NCBI RefSeq assembly: GCF_000310225.1
Contig: NZ_AMXF01000001.1
Coordinates: forward strand, 165,007-229,006
Reading direction: 5' to 3'
Length of the DNA: 64,000 nucleotides
Source of the DNA: Thauera phenylacetica B4P
GTDB lineage: Bacteria > Pseudomonadota > Gammaproteobacteria > Burkholderiales > Rhodocyclaceae
Below the pieces are notes generated by a model. The model saw only the letters and a program-made list of their open reading frames with translations, had not been told where the DNA came from and made no database searches. Of this stretch, positions 34,058 to 41,988 are shown in pieces. The position numbers and the translations under genes were made by a program. Each line of letters starts with the position of its first letter. The first letter of the stretch is position 1.

Positions 34058-35842
34058 ATGGACGCACCCGCCAACCCCACCTTGCCCCTGCGCCGCATCG
34101 TGCAGGGCAGGAACCCTCGCACCTACTTCGACCCGGCCGAAATGGCCGACCTCAGGGCCGGCCTGAAAGCCGCCGGGCGCGTCGTTCAACCCATCATCGT
34201 TCGCCCTATCCCCAACTCCAACCTCTTCGAGATCGTGGCGGGCGAACGCCGCTGGCGCGCAGCCAAGGAGGTCTTCGGCGAAGACTACGACATGCCCGTC
34301 GTGATCGAGGCCCTGAACGACGAGGAGGCCGAGGCCATCGCCGTCATCGAGAACCACCACCGGGCGCCCATGTCGCATGCCGAGGAAGCCCACGCGGCCA
34401 AGCGCATGCTGATCCGTTACAAGGGCGACAAGGACGAAGCGGCGGCGACACTGGGCTGGAAGCCCGATCTATTGGAACGGCGGCTGGCGCTGCTGACCTG
34501 CACCCCGGCCGTCCTGGAGGCGCTGACCCACCGCCAGATTCAACTCGGCCACGCCGAGTTGCTGGCTGGTGTGCCCCCCGACAAACAGGACACGGTGCTG
34601 GCGGGCGTACTGGCGCACAAGGTGCCGGTAGGCGCCCTCAAGGAACAGTTGGGCCGCTTCGCCCGGCGTCTGGCCGATGCCATCTTCGACACCGCCCAGT
34701 GCTCGGCCTGTCCGCATAACTCGGCCCGCCAATCCGGCCTCTTCGACGAAAGCCTGGGCGAAGGCTATTGCCAGCATCCCACGCACTACGACGAACTCAC
34801 CACGCAGGCCATCGAGGCGAAGGCGCAGGGGCTGCGCGAACAGTACCCCATGGTGCGCATCGTCAGGGCCTCCGACGGCTTCACCCCGCTGCCCGTGACC
34901 GAAGACGGCGCGCTCGGCGTCGGCCCGCAGCAGTATGGATCGTGCAAGGGGTGCGCCGCGTTCGGTTGCGCGGTATCGGCCCTGCCGGGCAGCCTGGGGG
35001 AGGTCACCGCCTCTCTGTGCTTCGATGCCGGGTGCAACAGCCAGAAGGTCGCTGCCTGGCGCAAGGCACGGCGCGACGACATGCCGCAAGCGCCGGAGAA
35101 GGCGCCCAAGACGATCGGCAAGGCATCGGCCCGCAAAGCGGCTGCGCCAGCGCCGGCCAGGACCGCGCCGGCGCCCAGCAACCAGACGCCGCAGCGGGTG
35201 AAGGACTTCCGGGTAGCCCAATGGCGCAAGTGGGCGGCGAGGGAACTGATGGCCCAACCCGAGCGCAACCGGCGCGTGATGATCGCGCTGGCCCGCTGCG
35301 GCCGTACCGGCGACGTGCGTACCCGCGAGTTCGGTGCAGCCGCCAAACGCATCGCCGGGCCGTGGGTGCTCGAACGGCTGGACTTCGCGGCGGCCCTGCC
35401 CGAGGCGGACGCCATCGGCGCACAGCACGTAGAGCAACTGATGCTCGCGGTCACCGCCTCGGCGGCCTTCGGAGTGAATCCGCGCGACCTGGAAGCCATG
35501 CTGAGCTATCTCGACGTTGACGAGCGAAAGCACTTCAAATGGAACGCCGAGTTCCTCGAACTCTTCACCATGAGCGAGTTGGAGTCGCTGGCCGGGGAGG
35601 TGGGGCTGAAACAGAAGATGGGCGCCGCCTTCAAGCTGGCACGGGCGAAGAAGAAGGGCGACTTCATCCAATCGCTGCTCGCCGTGCCGGGCTTCGCGTA
35701 CGACGGCACCGTGCCTGCCGTCATGCAGTACCCCAGGAAGCCCACCGCCTCCGGGCTGATCGCCGAGACGAGCGAGGCATCCGTCAGCCCCGCCGTCGAA
35801 GCATCCGACGACAGCGTCGAGGACGAGCTCCTCGCAGCCTGA
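34058..35842 (+). CDS. PRTRC-system ParB-family protein
   Basis: 594 residues from ATG 34058, with AGGAGG 5 bases upstream. ParB/Srx domain (RIVQGRNPRTYFDPAEMADL, VAGERRWRAAKEVFGEDYDM, AVIENHHRAPMSHAEEAHAA) then a KorB-like HTH region. A cysteine-rich middle follows (CSACPHNSA near 214, CKGCAAFGC near 295, CFDAGC near 320), probably metal-binding, then an Ala/Pro linker and a C-terminal helical domain. ParB proteins spread on DNA from a centromere and use CTP. The extra cysteines and C-terminal domain mark the PRTRC subfamily. Confidence 0.88.
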   Translation: MDAPANPTLPLRRIVQGRNPRTYFDPAEMADLRAGLKAAGRVVQPIIVRPIPNSNLFEIVAGERRWRAAKEVFGEDYDMPVVIEALNDEEAEAIAVIENHHRAPMSHAEEAHAAKRMLIRYKGDKDEAAATLGWKPDLLERRLALLTCTPAVLEALTHRQIQLGHAELLAGVPPDKQDTVLAGVLAHKVPVGALKEQLGRFARRLADAIFDTAQCSACPHNSARQSGLFDESLGEGYCQHPTHYDELTTQAIEAKAQGLREQYPMVRIVRASDGFTPLPVTEDGALGVGPQQYGSCKGCAAFGCAVSALPGSLGEVTASLCFDAGCNSQKVAAWRKARRDDMPQAPEKAPKTIGKASARKAAAPAPARTAPAPSNQTPQRVKDFRVAQWRKWAARELMAQPERNRRVMIALARCGRTGDVRTREFGAAAKRIAGPWVLERLDFAAALPEADAIGAQHVEQLMLAVTASAAFGVNPRDLEAMLSYLDVDERKHFKWNAEFLELFTMSELESLAGEVGLKQKMGAAFKLARAKKKGDFIQSLLAVPGFAYDGTVPAVMQYPRKPTASGLIAETSEASVSPAVEASDDSVEDELLAA

Positions 35843-35865
35843 GCCGCGCCCACTGGAAAACCCCC

Positions 35866-35903
35866 AATGCCTTCGTAGCATGGTCTCGAAGGCATTTCTC
35901 TTT
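35866..35903 (+). terminator. Hairpin with T-rich tail between parB and PRTRC-E
   Basis: Perfect 10-bp stem AATGCCTTCG/CGAAGGCATT (35866-35875, 35887-35896) followed by TCTCTTT. It could end or attenuate the parB message, or protect its 3' end, before the PRTRC-E ribosome site (GAAGGAG, 35904-35910). Confidence 0.6.
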
Positions 35904-35916
35904 GAAGGAGCGTGAC

Positions 35917-36402
35917 ATGACGATGTTCGAGGAACTCTATGCGCTGGCCGCCAGCGCCACCCTGACGATGGTGATCAGCGCCGACAACAAGAGCGGACGC
36001 ATGACGATCAATGTGATCCCCAAGCCCAAGAAGGACGTGGACGAACCGGCCCTGACCAAGGCCTTGAGCCTCACCGCGACGCCGGAAGAGTTCGATGCCG
36101 AGTTCGTGGGGGTGTTGAAGGGCTACCGGGAGGTTCGCCAGAGCCTCTCGGCGCAGGCTGAGGCCACCCAGGAAGTGCTGCAGGCAGCCAAGGCGGCCTC
36201 CGCCAAGAAGGCCGGCGAAGCGATGACGAAGGCGGCGAAACCCGCTGCCGCCGCCACCCCGGCCAAGGCTCCGAGCGTGGCGAAGGCCGCGATGCCGGAA
36301 CCCGCCGACGAGGGCGAGGAGGGCGGGGATGGCGCTGCCGGCGCGGCACAGCCAGCCGCCTCGGCAGCGGCCGGCGGCGGCTCCTACGACCTGTTCGGCT
36401 AA
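35917..36402 (+). CDS. PRTRC-system protein E
   Basis: 161 residues from ATG 35917. N-terminal half is a small ordered domain (MFEELYALAASATLTMVISA, RMTINVIPKPKK, TPEEFDAEFVGVLKGYREVR), the rest an Ala/Lys/Pro-rich, probably disordered tail ending SYDLFG. That layout is characteristic of PRTRC-E. Its biochemical role is unknown. It is the first of a run of tightly packed PRTRC genes, in the order E, C, F, B, A, ThiF. Confidence 0.85.
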   Translation: MTMFEELYALAASATLTMVISADNKSGRMTINVIPKPKKDVDEPALTKALSLTATPEEFDAEFVGVLKGYREVRQSLSAQAEATQEVLQAAKAASAKKAGEAMTKAAKPAAAATPAKAPSVAKAAMPEPADEGEEGGDGAAGAAQPAASAAAGGGSYDLFG

Positions 36403-36489
36403 GGCGTGGCCTTGAAAGCGGGCAGGGTGGCGAGAGACTGATCGCAAGGGGCCTTCCGGTGGGAGGCACCAGACGACAGGAGCCGAATC

Positions 36490-36924
36490 ATGACGATTGC
36501 GATCAACGAAATCCAGCGGGTCTTCCGCTACAACGGCGTGGCGTTGCCGGACGTGCCGGGCATGACGCCCCGCGAGGTCCGCGACCTCTACAGCGCCCAG
36601 TACCCCGAACTCATCAGCGCCGAGATCGAGGCCGGCGAGGTGGCGGGCGGTGTGCAGGAATACACCTTCCGCAAGGCCGTGGGCACCAAGGGCTGCACCA
36701 GCGGCGAGGGAAGCCGCCTTGCTGCCCTCAAGGCCGATGTCGAGGCCGAGGCCAAAGGCGCGACCGACGTGCGCGGCAAGCTCGCCCGTGCGCTTGCCCG
36801 CCCCGGCTCGCAGCAGCGCGGCGGCGCGTGGGGCGCCTTCGTGCTGCAATCCATGCGCCATAGGGGCGAACGCCAAGCGGCCCGCGTGCTGCCGGACAGC
36901 GACATGCTGGCGCCGCTGCCATGA
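36490..36924 (+). CDS. PRTRC-system protein C, ubiquitin-like, with C-terminal extension
   Basis: 144 residues. Residues 1-68 match PRTRC-C (RVFRYNGVALPDVPGMTPRE, VRDLYSAQYPELISAEIEAG, then EYTFRKAVGTKG), a family described as a prokaryotic ubiquitin-like fold. Relatives normally end at or just after VGTKG. Here G68 is followed by 76 more residues, basic and helical (RLAALKADVEAEAKGATDVR, GKLARALARPGSQQRGGAWG). The extension could be a precursor tail to be removed, a fused partner or read-through. The stop overlaps the PRTRC-F start (ATGA at 36921). Confidence 0.8.
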   Translation: MTIAINEIQRVFRYNGVALPDVPGMTPREVRDLYSAQYPELISAEIEAGEVAGGVQEYTFRKAVGTKGCTSGEGSRLAALKADVEAEAKGATDVRGKLARALARPGSQQRGGAWGAFVLQSMRHRGERQAARVLPDSDMLAPLP

Positions 36925-37952
36925 CGGCGCTTGCCCTGCCGCGCATCGGCGCCCTTGTGCCCCGTACTATCGCGCCGGGGCCGCTGCTCGCGGCCAATGC
37001 GACCGTGTCGCGCTTCCTGATCGAGGCCGAGGCCTTCGACGAAGCGGACATCCCGGCCACGTGGTCGGATTCCCTCAGTGCCTGCCAGCAGGCCCTCGAC
37101 CGCTGGATCAAGCGCCAGATCGGGCCGCTGCACTGCCTGAACCCCCGCTTCGGCCTGCATCTGCTCTCCCGCGATGGCGACTGCTACAGCACCTTCACCA
37201 ACCACCCGAAACGCCAATTCGACGTGGGGGCCGTCGAGGCTTCCTGGGGCGAGTACCACGAGCAGGAGTGGGTGGTGGGCGAGGGGCTGGCGGCGCTGAG
37301 CCGGCGGGTGCCGGGCCTTGGCCCCGTGGTCCTGCATGTGCTGCGCCGCCAGAGTGCCTGGGTCTATCCGCTCTTCACCCCGGACATCGCCTGCGACGTA
37401 GTGACCTACCTCTACTGGTGCGGCGAGGACGACGAGGAAACTGCCCTCGATATGAACTGCGGTGAGGACGAGGAGGCCCGCGCAGCGATGCGCGAGGAGA
37501 TGGTCAGCAAGGCCAGCCTCGAAGCTGCTTACCCGGCTTGGGCGCGGCGCTGGCCGCGCGGGCTGGAACTGCCGCTGTGCGCCCGCTTCCTGCGCCGGGC
37601 GGTCAAGCGTTTGCGCGCCCCCGGCGACCAGACCGTCAGGGCGGTGGCCGAGGACGCGCTGGCGCTGGCGAGCCTGGACCTCGACGACACCTTCCGGCCG
37701 GACACCGATGGCGAGTTCGTCGGCTTCGGCGCGGTGCTGTCCTGGACCGAGGGCGACGTGACGACACGCATCTACGACGACCTCCTGAACCTCGCCCACC
37801 AGGGCGAATACTGCGAGACGATGGGGGAGTTCCAGGTGCAGCTGGGCGACCCCGGCGCCTTCGCCGCATGGCAGCGGGCGATGGCGGGTCGCTTCGAGGC
37901 CATCCGGCGCATCGACGCCTTGATTCATCGGCTCTCGGCGGGAGACTGGTGA
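36921..37952 (+). CDS. PRTRC-system protein F
   Basis: 343 residues beginning MTALALPRIGALVPRTIAPG. Soluble, Asp/Glu- and Trp-rich (IACDVVTYLYWCGEDDEETA, DVTTRIYDDLLNLAHQGEYC), with a helical end. No catalytic motif known for the family; I cannot see one either. Overlaps PRTRC-C by 4 bases and runs directly into PRTRC-B, so the genes are translated together. Confidence 0.85.
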   Translation: MTALALPRIGALVPRTIAPGPLLAANATVSRFLIEAEAFDEADIPATWSDSLSACQQALDRWIKRQIGPLHCLNPRFGLHLLSRDGDCYSTFTNHPKRQFDVGAVEASWGEYHEQEWVVGEGLAALSRRVPGLGPVVLHVLRRQSAWVYPLFTPDIACDVVTYLYWCGEDDEETALDMNCGEDEEARAAMREEMVSKASLEAAYPAWARRWPRGLELPLCARFLRRAVKRLRAPGDQTVRAVAEDALALASLDLDDTFRPDTDGEFVGFGAVLSWTEGDVTTRIYDDLLNLAHQGEYCETMGEFQVQLGDPGAFAAWQRAMAGRFEAIRRIDALIHRLSAGDW

Positions 37953-37966
37953 TGGAGGCAACGACC

Positions 37967-38707
37967 ATGAACGAAGCCGAGTTTTTCATCCAGGCGCCCA
38001 CTACCGGCACCGTCCATCTGCGCCGAGCGGTCCTGATCTACGACGGCCAGCAGGGCAGTGCGCTGGCTACGGTCCACGACATCGAGGAAGTCGACGGCGA
38101 GCCGGTCATCGGTGCCGGTCAGGCCATGACGCCCCGCGCGGCGATGGAACTGGCCCGCGCCCTGCTGAAGCGCGCCGCCCATGGCGGCTTGCTTCCCGAA
38201 ACCGTGCTCTACATGGAGGGCGACCTGATCGTCTGGTGGGTGCCGCCAGCCCGTCGCCACATCGCATTCCGCGTCGACAGGGAGCATGCCGAGGGCTTTG
38301 GCGGTCTTGAGCGCGGCGAAACCGTCGCCCATCCAGGGCTGGTCTTCGCGGCGTCGAGCCGGGTCTGGAAGGTGTGGGCCGTCAAGGGCGCCCGCCGTCC
38401 AACCCCGACGACCGCGCTATTTCAGGCCCCGTACTTCAACGTGAACGCGCAAGGCAGTATTTGCCAAGGGAACGCGCCGGTGCCCGAGGGCACCACCGTG
38501 GAGAAGATCGCCACCTGGAACGATGCCTTCATGCGCTCCTACTTCACCCACCCGAACGGCGCAGGAAAGCTGGTCCGCTACCGGGGCGGCGCCTACGCCT
38601 TCTGGAAGGACATGCTCGATGGACGGTTCCGGCGCTTTCCCGAGCGGGTGCTGGTGGACGTGAAAACCACCCTGGGCGGGCTGCTGGGCATGAAGGAGGG
38701 CGCGTGA
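37967..38707 (+). CDS. PRTRC-system protein B, E2-like
   Basis: 246 residues from ATG 37967, with GGAGG 8 bases upstream (ATG 37952 also possible). Beta-rich domain with YMEGDLIVWWVPPARRHIAF and ALFQAPYFNVNAQGSICQGN. C166 in the latter is the only Cys in the protein and sits where PRTRC-B relatives, classed with prokaryotic E2-like proteins, have their conserved residue. E2 enzymes carry a ubiquitin-like protein as a thioester on such a Cys. Catalysis here is inferred from family and context, not shown. The stop overlaps the start of PRTRC-A. Confidence 0.85.
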   Translation: MNEAEFFIQAPTTGTVHLRRAVLIYDGQQGSALATVHDIEEVDGEPVIGAGQAMTPRAAMELARALLKRAAHGGLLPETVLYMEGDLIVWWVPPARRHIAFRVDREHAEGFGGLERGETVAHPGLVFAASSRVWKVWAVKGARRPTPTTALFQAPYFNVNAQGSICQGNAPVPEGTTVEKIATWNDAFMRSYFTHPNGAGKLVRYRGGAYAFWKDMLDGRFRRFPERVLVDVKTTLGGLLGMKEGA

Positions 38708-39405
38708 TGGACGTGCGCGACCTCGCCCTGCAAGCGGCCTGCCCAGTACTCGCCGCCCCGCGCTTCGGCCCTTTGCCCGACATGGCGAACGGGCAGCGGA
38801 TCATCCTCGCGGCCAACGGCGTGTTCGTGCAGGCCAAGCTCGACTGGCTGGATTGCATCCAGCGGCTGTCGCCCGCCTTGCCGATTCCCTTGCCTTACGG
38901 GGCTGTCGACGAGCGGCTCACGTTCGGCTTCGGCGTGTTGCCGATCAAGCTGATCGAGGACTTCATCGAAGCAGGGCGGCGTGGCCTGCCCAACGAAGTC
39001 GCGGGGGCGCTCATCTACTCGCGGCGCACCCGGCGCCTGCGGATGGCGCTGTGCGAACCTGCCGCCGCGTCACCCGACCGCATCGACTACCGCGTCCCGG
39101 CGATGGAAGCCGACGAGACGCTGGCCGTCGACCTGCACACCCACGGCTACGGCAGGCCCTTCTGGTCCGCTGTGGACGACCGCGACGATGTGGGCATCAA
39201 GGTGGCCGGTGTCTTTGGCTACCTGCATCACCCCGCGCCCCGCGCCGAGTTCCGGCTGGTGGTCAATGGCCGCTTCCGTGCCTTGCCCCATCCGTGGCAG
39301 GCCGCTGTCGCGCCAACGGGTAACGATCCCGACCTTGAACCGGGCTTCCTGCGCCGGATACTGGCTTTCTGCCAGGAAAGGAGGCTCGGACCGTGGAACA
39401 CCTGA
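38707..39405 (+). CDS. PRTRC-system protein A, JAMM metallopeptidase-like
   Basis: 232 residues from ATG 38707. Contains a complete JAMM zinc motif H-x-H-x7-S-x2-D: HTHGYGRPFWSAVDDRDD (H144, H146, S154, D157). The upstream Glu of JAMM enzymes may be E in PNEVAGALIYSRR. JAMM peptidases cleave isopeptide bonds or process ubiquitin-like precursors. In this cassette a role in trimming PRTRC-C or releasing conjugates is a natural inference. It overlaps the ThiF gene by 13 bases. Confidence 0.88.
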   Translation: MDVRDLALQAACPVLAAPRFGPLPDMANGQRIILAANGVFVQAKLDWLDCIQRLSPALPIPLPYGAVDERLTFGFGVLPIKLIEDFIEAGRRGLPNEVAGALIYSRRTRRLRMALCEPAAASPDRIDYRVPAMEADETLAVDLHTHGYGRPFWSAVDDRDDVGIKVAGVFGYLHHPAPRAEFRLVVNGRFRALPHPWQAAVAPTGNDPDLEPGFLRRILAFCQERRLGPWNT

Positions 39406-40241
39406 TCGATCCCGAACTGCTCGACCGTCGTGTCGGCGTTCATCTGGTGGGCGTGGGCGGCAACGGCGCCCAGATGGCAGCCTGTCTCGCCCGCCTCGAC
39501 ATTGCGATAAAGGCCCTCGGCCACCCCCACGGCCTGCACGTCGCCGCCTTCGACGACGACCGGGTGAGCGAGGCCAACGTGGGCCGGCAACTCTACAGCC
39601 GTGCCGACATCGGGCGCCACAAGGCTATCGTGACCATCCATCGCCTCAACCAGTTCTACGGACTGGACTGGATCGCGCATCCGATGCGCTACGAGGTATT
39701 CCGGCCGAATCGCTATTCGCCGCCGAGCGCCGACATCCTGGTGAGTTGCGTCGACAGCCGGTCGGCACGGCGGACGTTGCACGAAGCGGTGTTCGATGGG
39801 GGCGGCCGCTACCGCTACTGGCTCGACCTTGGCAACACGGAGGCCAGTGCCCAGGTGGTGCTCGGGCAAGGACTGCACCGGACGAAAGGCGAAAATGCCC
39901 CGCGCCTGCCTTGTGTCACCGAACTGTTCCCGGAATTGCTGGACGCCAGCGTCCCCGACGACAACCGCCCCTCCTGCTCTGTCCGCATGTCGCTCGCTTC
40001 TCAAGGGCTGTTCATCAACGACGTGGCCGTGCGTTTCGCCGCGCAGTTGCTCTACGAACTGTTCTCCAAAGGGCGGCTCGGCCAGCACGGCGTGGTGGTC
40101 AATCTGGACAGCAAGCGGGCCGGTCCCATCGAGGTCGATCCGAAGACCTGGGCGCGTTTCGGTTGCGTGATGGCCGATGCACACGGGGCCGGAGAAGCGG
40201 GGCAGGAACCGGAGGAGGCCGAAGGGGAGGGCACGGCATGA
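39393..40241 (+). CDS. PRTRC-system ThiF/E1-like protein
   Basis: 282 residues from GTG 39393. Nucleotide-binding loop HLVGVGGNGAQMA (residues 17-29), then DDDRVSEANVGRQLYSRAD and the Asp of VSCVDSRSARR, all typical of the E1/ThiF/MoeB adenylation fold. A conserved Cys in RPSCSVRMSL (near residue 195) is a candidate thioester site. E1 enzymes adenylate the C-terminal Gly of a ubiquitin-like protein. No zinc-binding cysteine pairs, unlike MoeB. Confidence 0.88.
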   Translation: MEHLIDPELLDRRVGVHLVGVGGNGAQMAACLARLDIAIKALGHPHGLHVAAFDDDRVSEANVGRQLYSRADIGRHKAIVTIHRLNQFYGLDWIAHPMRYEVFRPNRYSPPSADILVSCVDSRSARRTLHEAVFDGGGRYRYWLDLGNTEASAQVVLGQGLHRTKGENAPRLPCVTELFPELLDASVPDDNRPSCSVRMSLASQGLFINDVAVRFAAQLLYELFSKGRLGQHGVVVNLDSKRAGPIEVDPKTWARFGCVMADAHGAGEAGQEPEEAEGEGTA

Positions 40242-40342
40242 GGACCTGGAACGTGAAGGAAGCGGATAGCGTCACTTCCTCACCCTCGCATTCAGGGGTA
40301 TGCTGAATCGGTATCGCATTAACCTCGAAGAAGGGGGAGGCT

Positions 40343-40510
40343 ATGGGCCGTTTGAAAGACCTCTCGGCAGGTACCATCCCGCAGCATTTGCTGGAAGGCG
40401 TCGAGCGGGATGTCCTGTCGGGTATTCGCGAGTATGCCGCCTCACGGGCTCGGGACGTGGCGTGCGGCGCCGAAGCGCCCGAGTTGGCCGCACTGCGGGT
40501 GGCAGATTGA
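40343..40510 (+). CDS. Small hypothetical protein of the cassette
   Basis: 55 residues (MGRLKDLSAGTIPQHLLEGV...) from ATG 40343, with GGGGGAGG at 40333-40340. Helical (ERDVLSGIREYAASRARDVA). Its stop overlaps the TTG start of the next gene (TTGA at 40507). No family recognised. The close packing with a second small gene suggests a small two-protein unit, possibly a toxin-antitoxin-like pair; that is only a guess. Confidence 0.5.
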   Translation: MGRLKDLSAGTIPQHLLEGVERDVLSGIREYAASRARDVACGAEAPELAALRVAD

Positions 40511-40722
40511 CGCAAGACCACCCCATCATCAAGCAATTCGAGGCGCACGCCGAGTTGCTGGACATCGTCGGCAGTGCCGAAGCGATTGACGATGCCATCG
40601 TTCAACTGGCCATCTGGATGGACAGTTTCGAACTCTCCGAGGACGATGAAGCGCTGCTCTGCCGCATCGGTGCGATCCTCTACCGCGAGGGACTACGCCG
40701 CCGCACGGATGGGGCCCGGTGA
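40507..40722 (+). CDS. Small hypothetical protein, TTG start
   Basis: 71 residues (LTQDHPIIKQFEAHAELLDI...), acidic and helical (AIDDAIVQLAIWMDSFELSE, DEALLCRIGAILYREGLRRR). It begins with TTG overlapping the previous stop by 2 bases, so translation coupling would be needed. No family recognised. Followed by a terminator-like hairpin. Confidence 0.5.
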   Translation: MTQDHPIIKQFEAHAELLDIVGSAEAIDDAIVQLAIWMDSFELSEDDEALLCRIGAILYREGLRRRTDGAR

Positions 40723-40731
40723 TCCGTAGCG

Positions 40732-40760
40732 AAAAAGACAGGGCCGCGAAGCCCCGTCTT
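40732..40760 (-). terminator. Terminator after the phage-integrase-like gene
   Basis: Hairpin with stem AGACAGGGC/GCCCCGTCT (one mismatch) and loop CGCGAA at 40736-40759. On the minus strand it is followed by TTTTTC, fitting transcription of the gene that ends at 40789. Confidence 0.55.
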
Positions 40761-40788
40761 CGTTGTGGGCGGACCATACCGACCTGAC

Positions 40789-41988
40789 TCAACGCTCCTC
40801 GGGCAGCCCTTCGTCACCGGATGCGCCGGGCATCTTGCCCTGCGTCTGTGACCTCGGCGCCGCTCGCTGCGCCAGTAGCCCACCTAAATAGGCGCCAGAC
40901 GCCCTGACCCGGTTGTGCCCGGCCAGGCGGGCGACCGAGAGGCGCGCAGCCGCGTCCACCTCGTCAGATGCGTCACCGCCACCGCGCACCGGCGGCTCGA
41001 CGCCGGCCTTGCCGCTGTAGTGATCGATCATCGCTTCATGGCGCAGCCCATGCGCCGTCGCTCCCAGTCCTTCCGCCGTGATGCCGAATCGAGCCATCAC
41101 GTAGTCGAAACGCCGCAGATTGCGTTTAAGACTGTGCCGAGGGTCGCCCAGGTGCGCATCGCTGCTCTGGACGACCGCCTGGGCGAACGCCAGTGCCGCA
41201 ATGCGCTGCTCGGTGTCCACCGGAACGAAACGCAGCCTTCCCCCCTTCGCTCCTTCCTTGATCCGCACATAGTGCTCGGCCTGTCTTTCTTCGGTCGGGA
41301 GCCCGGTGGCTTCGAACGGCACCACGCCAAGGTGGGGGCGGAACATCACCGATTCCTTGCGGCGCAGGCCGAATGCGCGGATCAGGCGCAGCGACGCACC
41401 GACGTAGCGGTCATACGCGCTGACCCGCTCGACCAGTGCGTCGATGTCGATCCCGGCAGCGGTCCAGCTCCTGTCACGTTGCGCATACTCATGGCGCTGA
41501 TACTCGGCCGGCGCCAGGCCGTAGTAGGCCGGCTTGCGGATGAAACCCGGCTTGCCCAGCCAGCGGGCAAGGCCACGCAGGAAGCTGAGGTAGGTCTGGA
41601 TGGTGGCGGGGGCGAGCCTTTCCCGCTGCCAGACCTCGACCATCGCCCGGACATGGCGGTCACCCAGGTTGCGTGGATCGGGCACGGTGGCGAAGTTGGC
41701 CTTGTTCCTGAGGTCGCGGAAGAAGCGGCGCAGGAAGTCGGCGCGTTCCTGCCGCGTCTTGTGCGACACGGTTTTTTCCAGCGCCGTGTGTTCCGCGTTG
41801 AACAACTCGATCAGCAGATCGAGCACCCGCAGCGGGTCGGTCCGTCCCGGCCGATGGCGTTGGAGGATCTCGGCGGGCGTTCGCGCGGCCTGTTCCTGGC
41901 GGCGTGGCGGCTGGTGGTGGGCATCGCGCCACGCGCCGGGGGAACCCTGAACGCGGCGGGGGGCGTGGTGTGCATTGAAACTGGACAT
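40789..41988 (-). CDS. Integrase-domain (tyrosine recombinase-like) protein
   Basis: 399 residues from ATG 41988, with CGGAGA upstream. The N-terminal part is a SAM-like core-binding domain (TALEKTVSHKTRQERADFLR, ATIQTYLSFLRGLARWLGKP). The C-terminal part has the catalytic set of tyrosine recombinases: R in FGLRRKESVM, a Lys region GAKGGRLRFVPV, HGLRHE, GHNRVRASGAYLGG with the H and the Tyr. It belongs to the DUF/integrase_1 type found on PRTRC elements, distinct from the P4-type integrase at 47 kb. It may resolve dimers or mediate integration. Confidence 0.75.
   Translation of the reverse strand: MSSFNAHHAPRRVQGSPGAWRDAHHQPPRRQEQAARTPAEILQRHRPGRTDPLRVLDLLIELFNAEHTALEKTVSHKTRQERADFLRRFFRDLRNKANFATVPDPRNLGDRHVRAMVEVWQRERLAPATIQTYLSFLRGLARWLGKPGFIRKPAYYGLAPAEYQRHEYAQRDRSWTAAGIDIDALVERVSAYDRYVGASLRLIRAFGLRRKESVMFRPHLGVVPFEATGLPTEERQAEHYVRIKEGAKGGRLRFVPVDTEQRIAALAFAQAVVQSSDAHLGDPRHSLKRNLRRFDYVMARFGITAEGLGATAHGLRHEAMIDHYSGKAGVEPPVRGGGDASDEVDAAARLSVARLAGHNRVRASGAYLGGLLAQRAAPRSQTQGKMPGASGDEGLPEER

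Noticed and set aside
40238..40306. 22-codon open frame after the ThiF gene
   Set aside because: Overlaps the ThiF stop as ATGA, but too short with no protein character; probably leader sequence.
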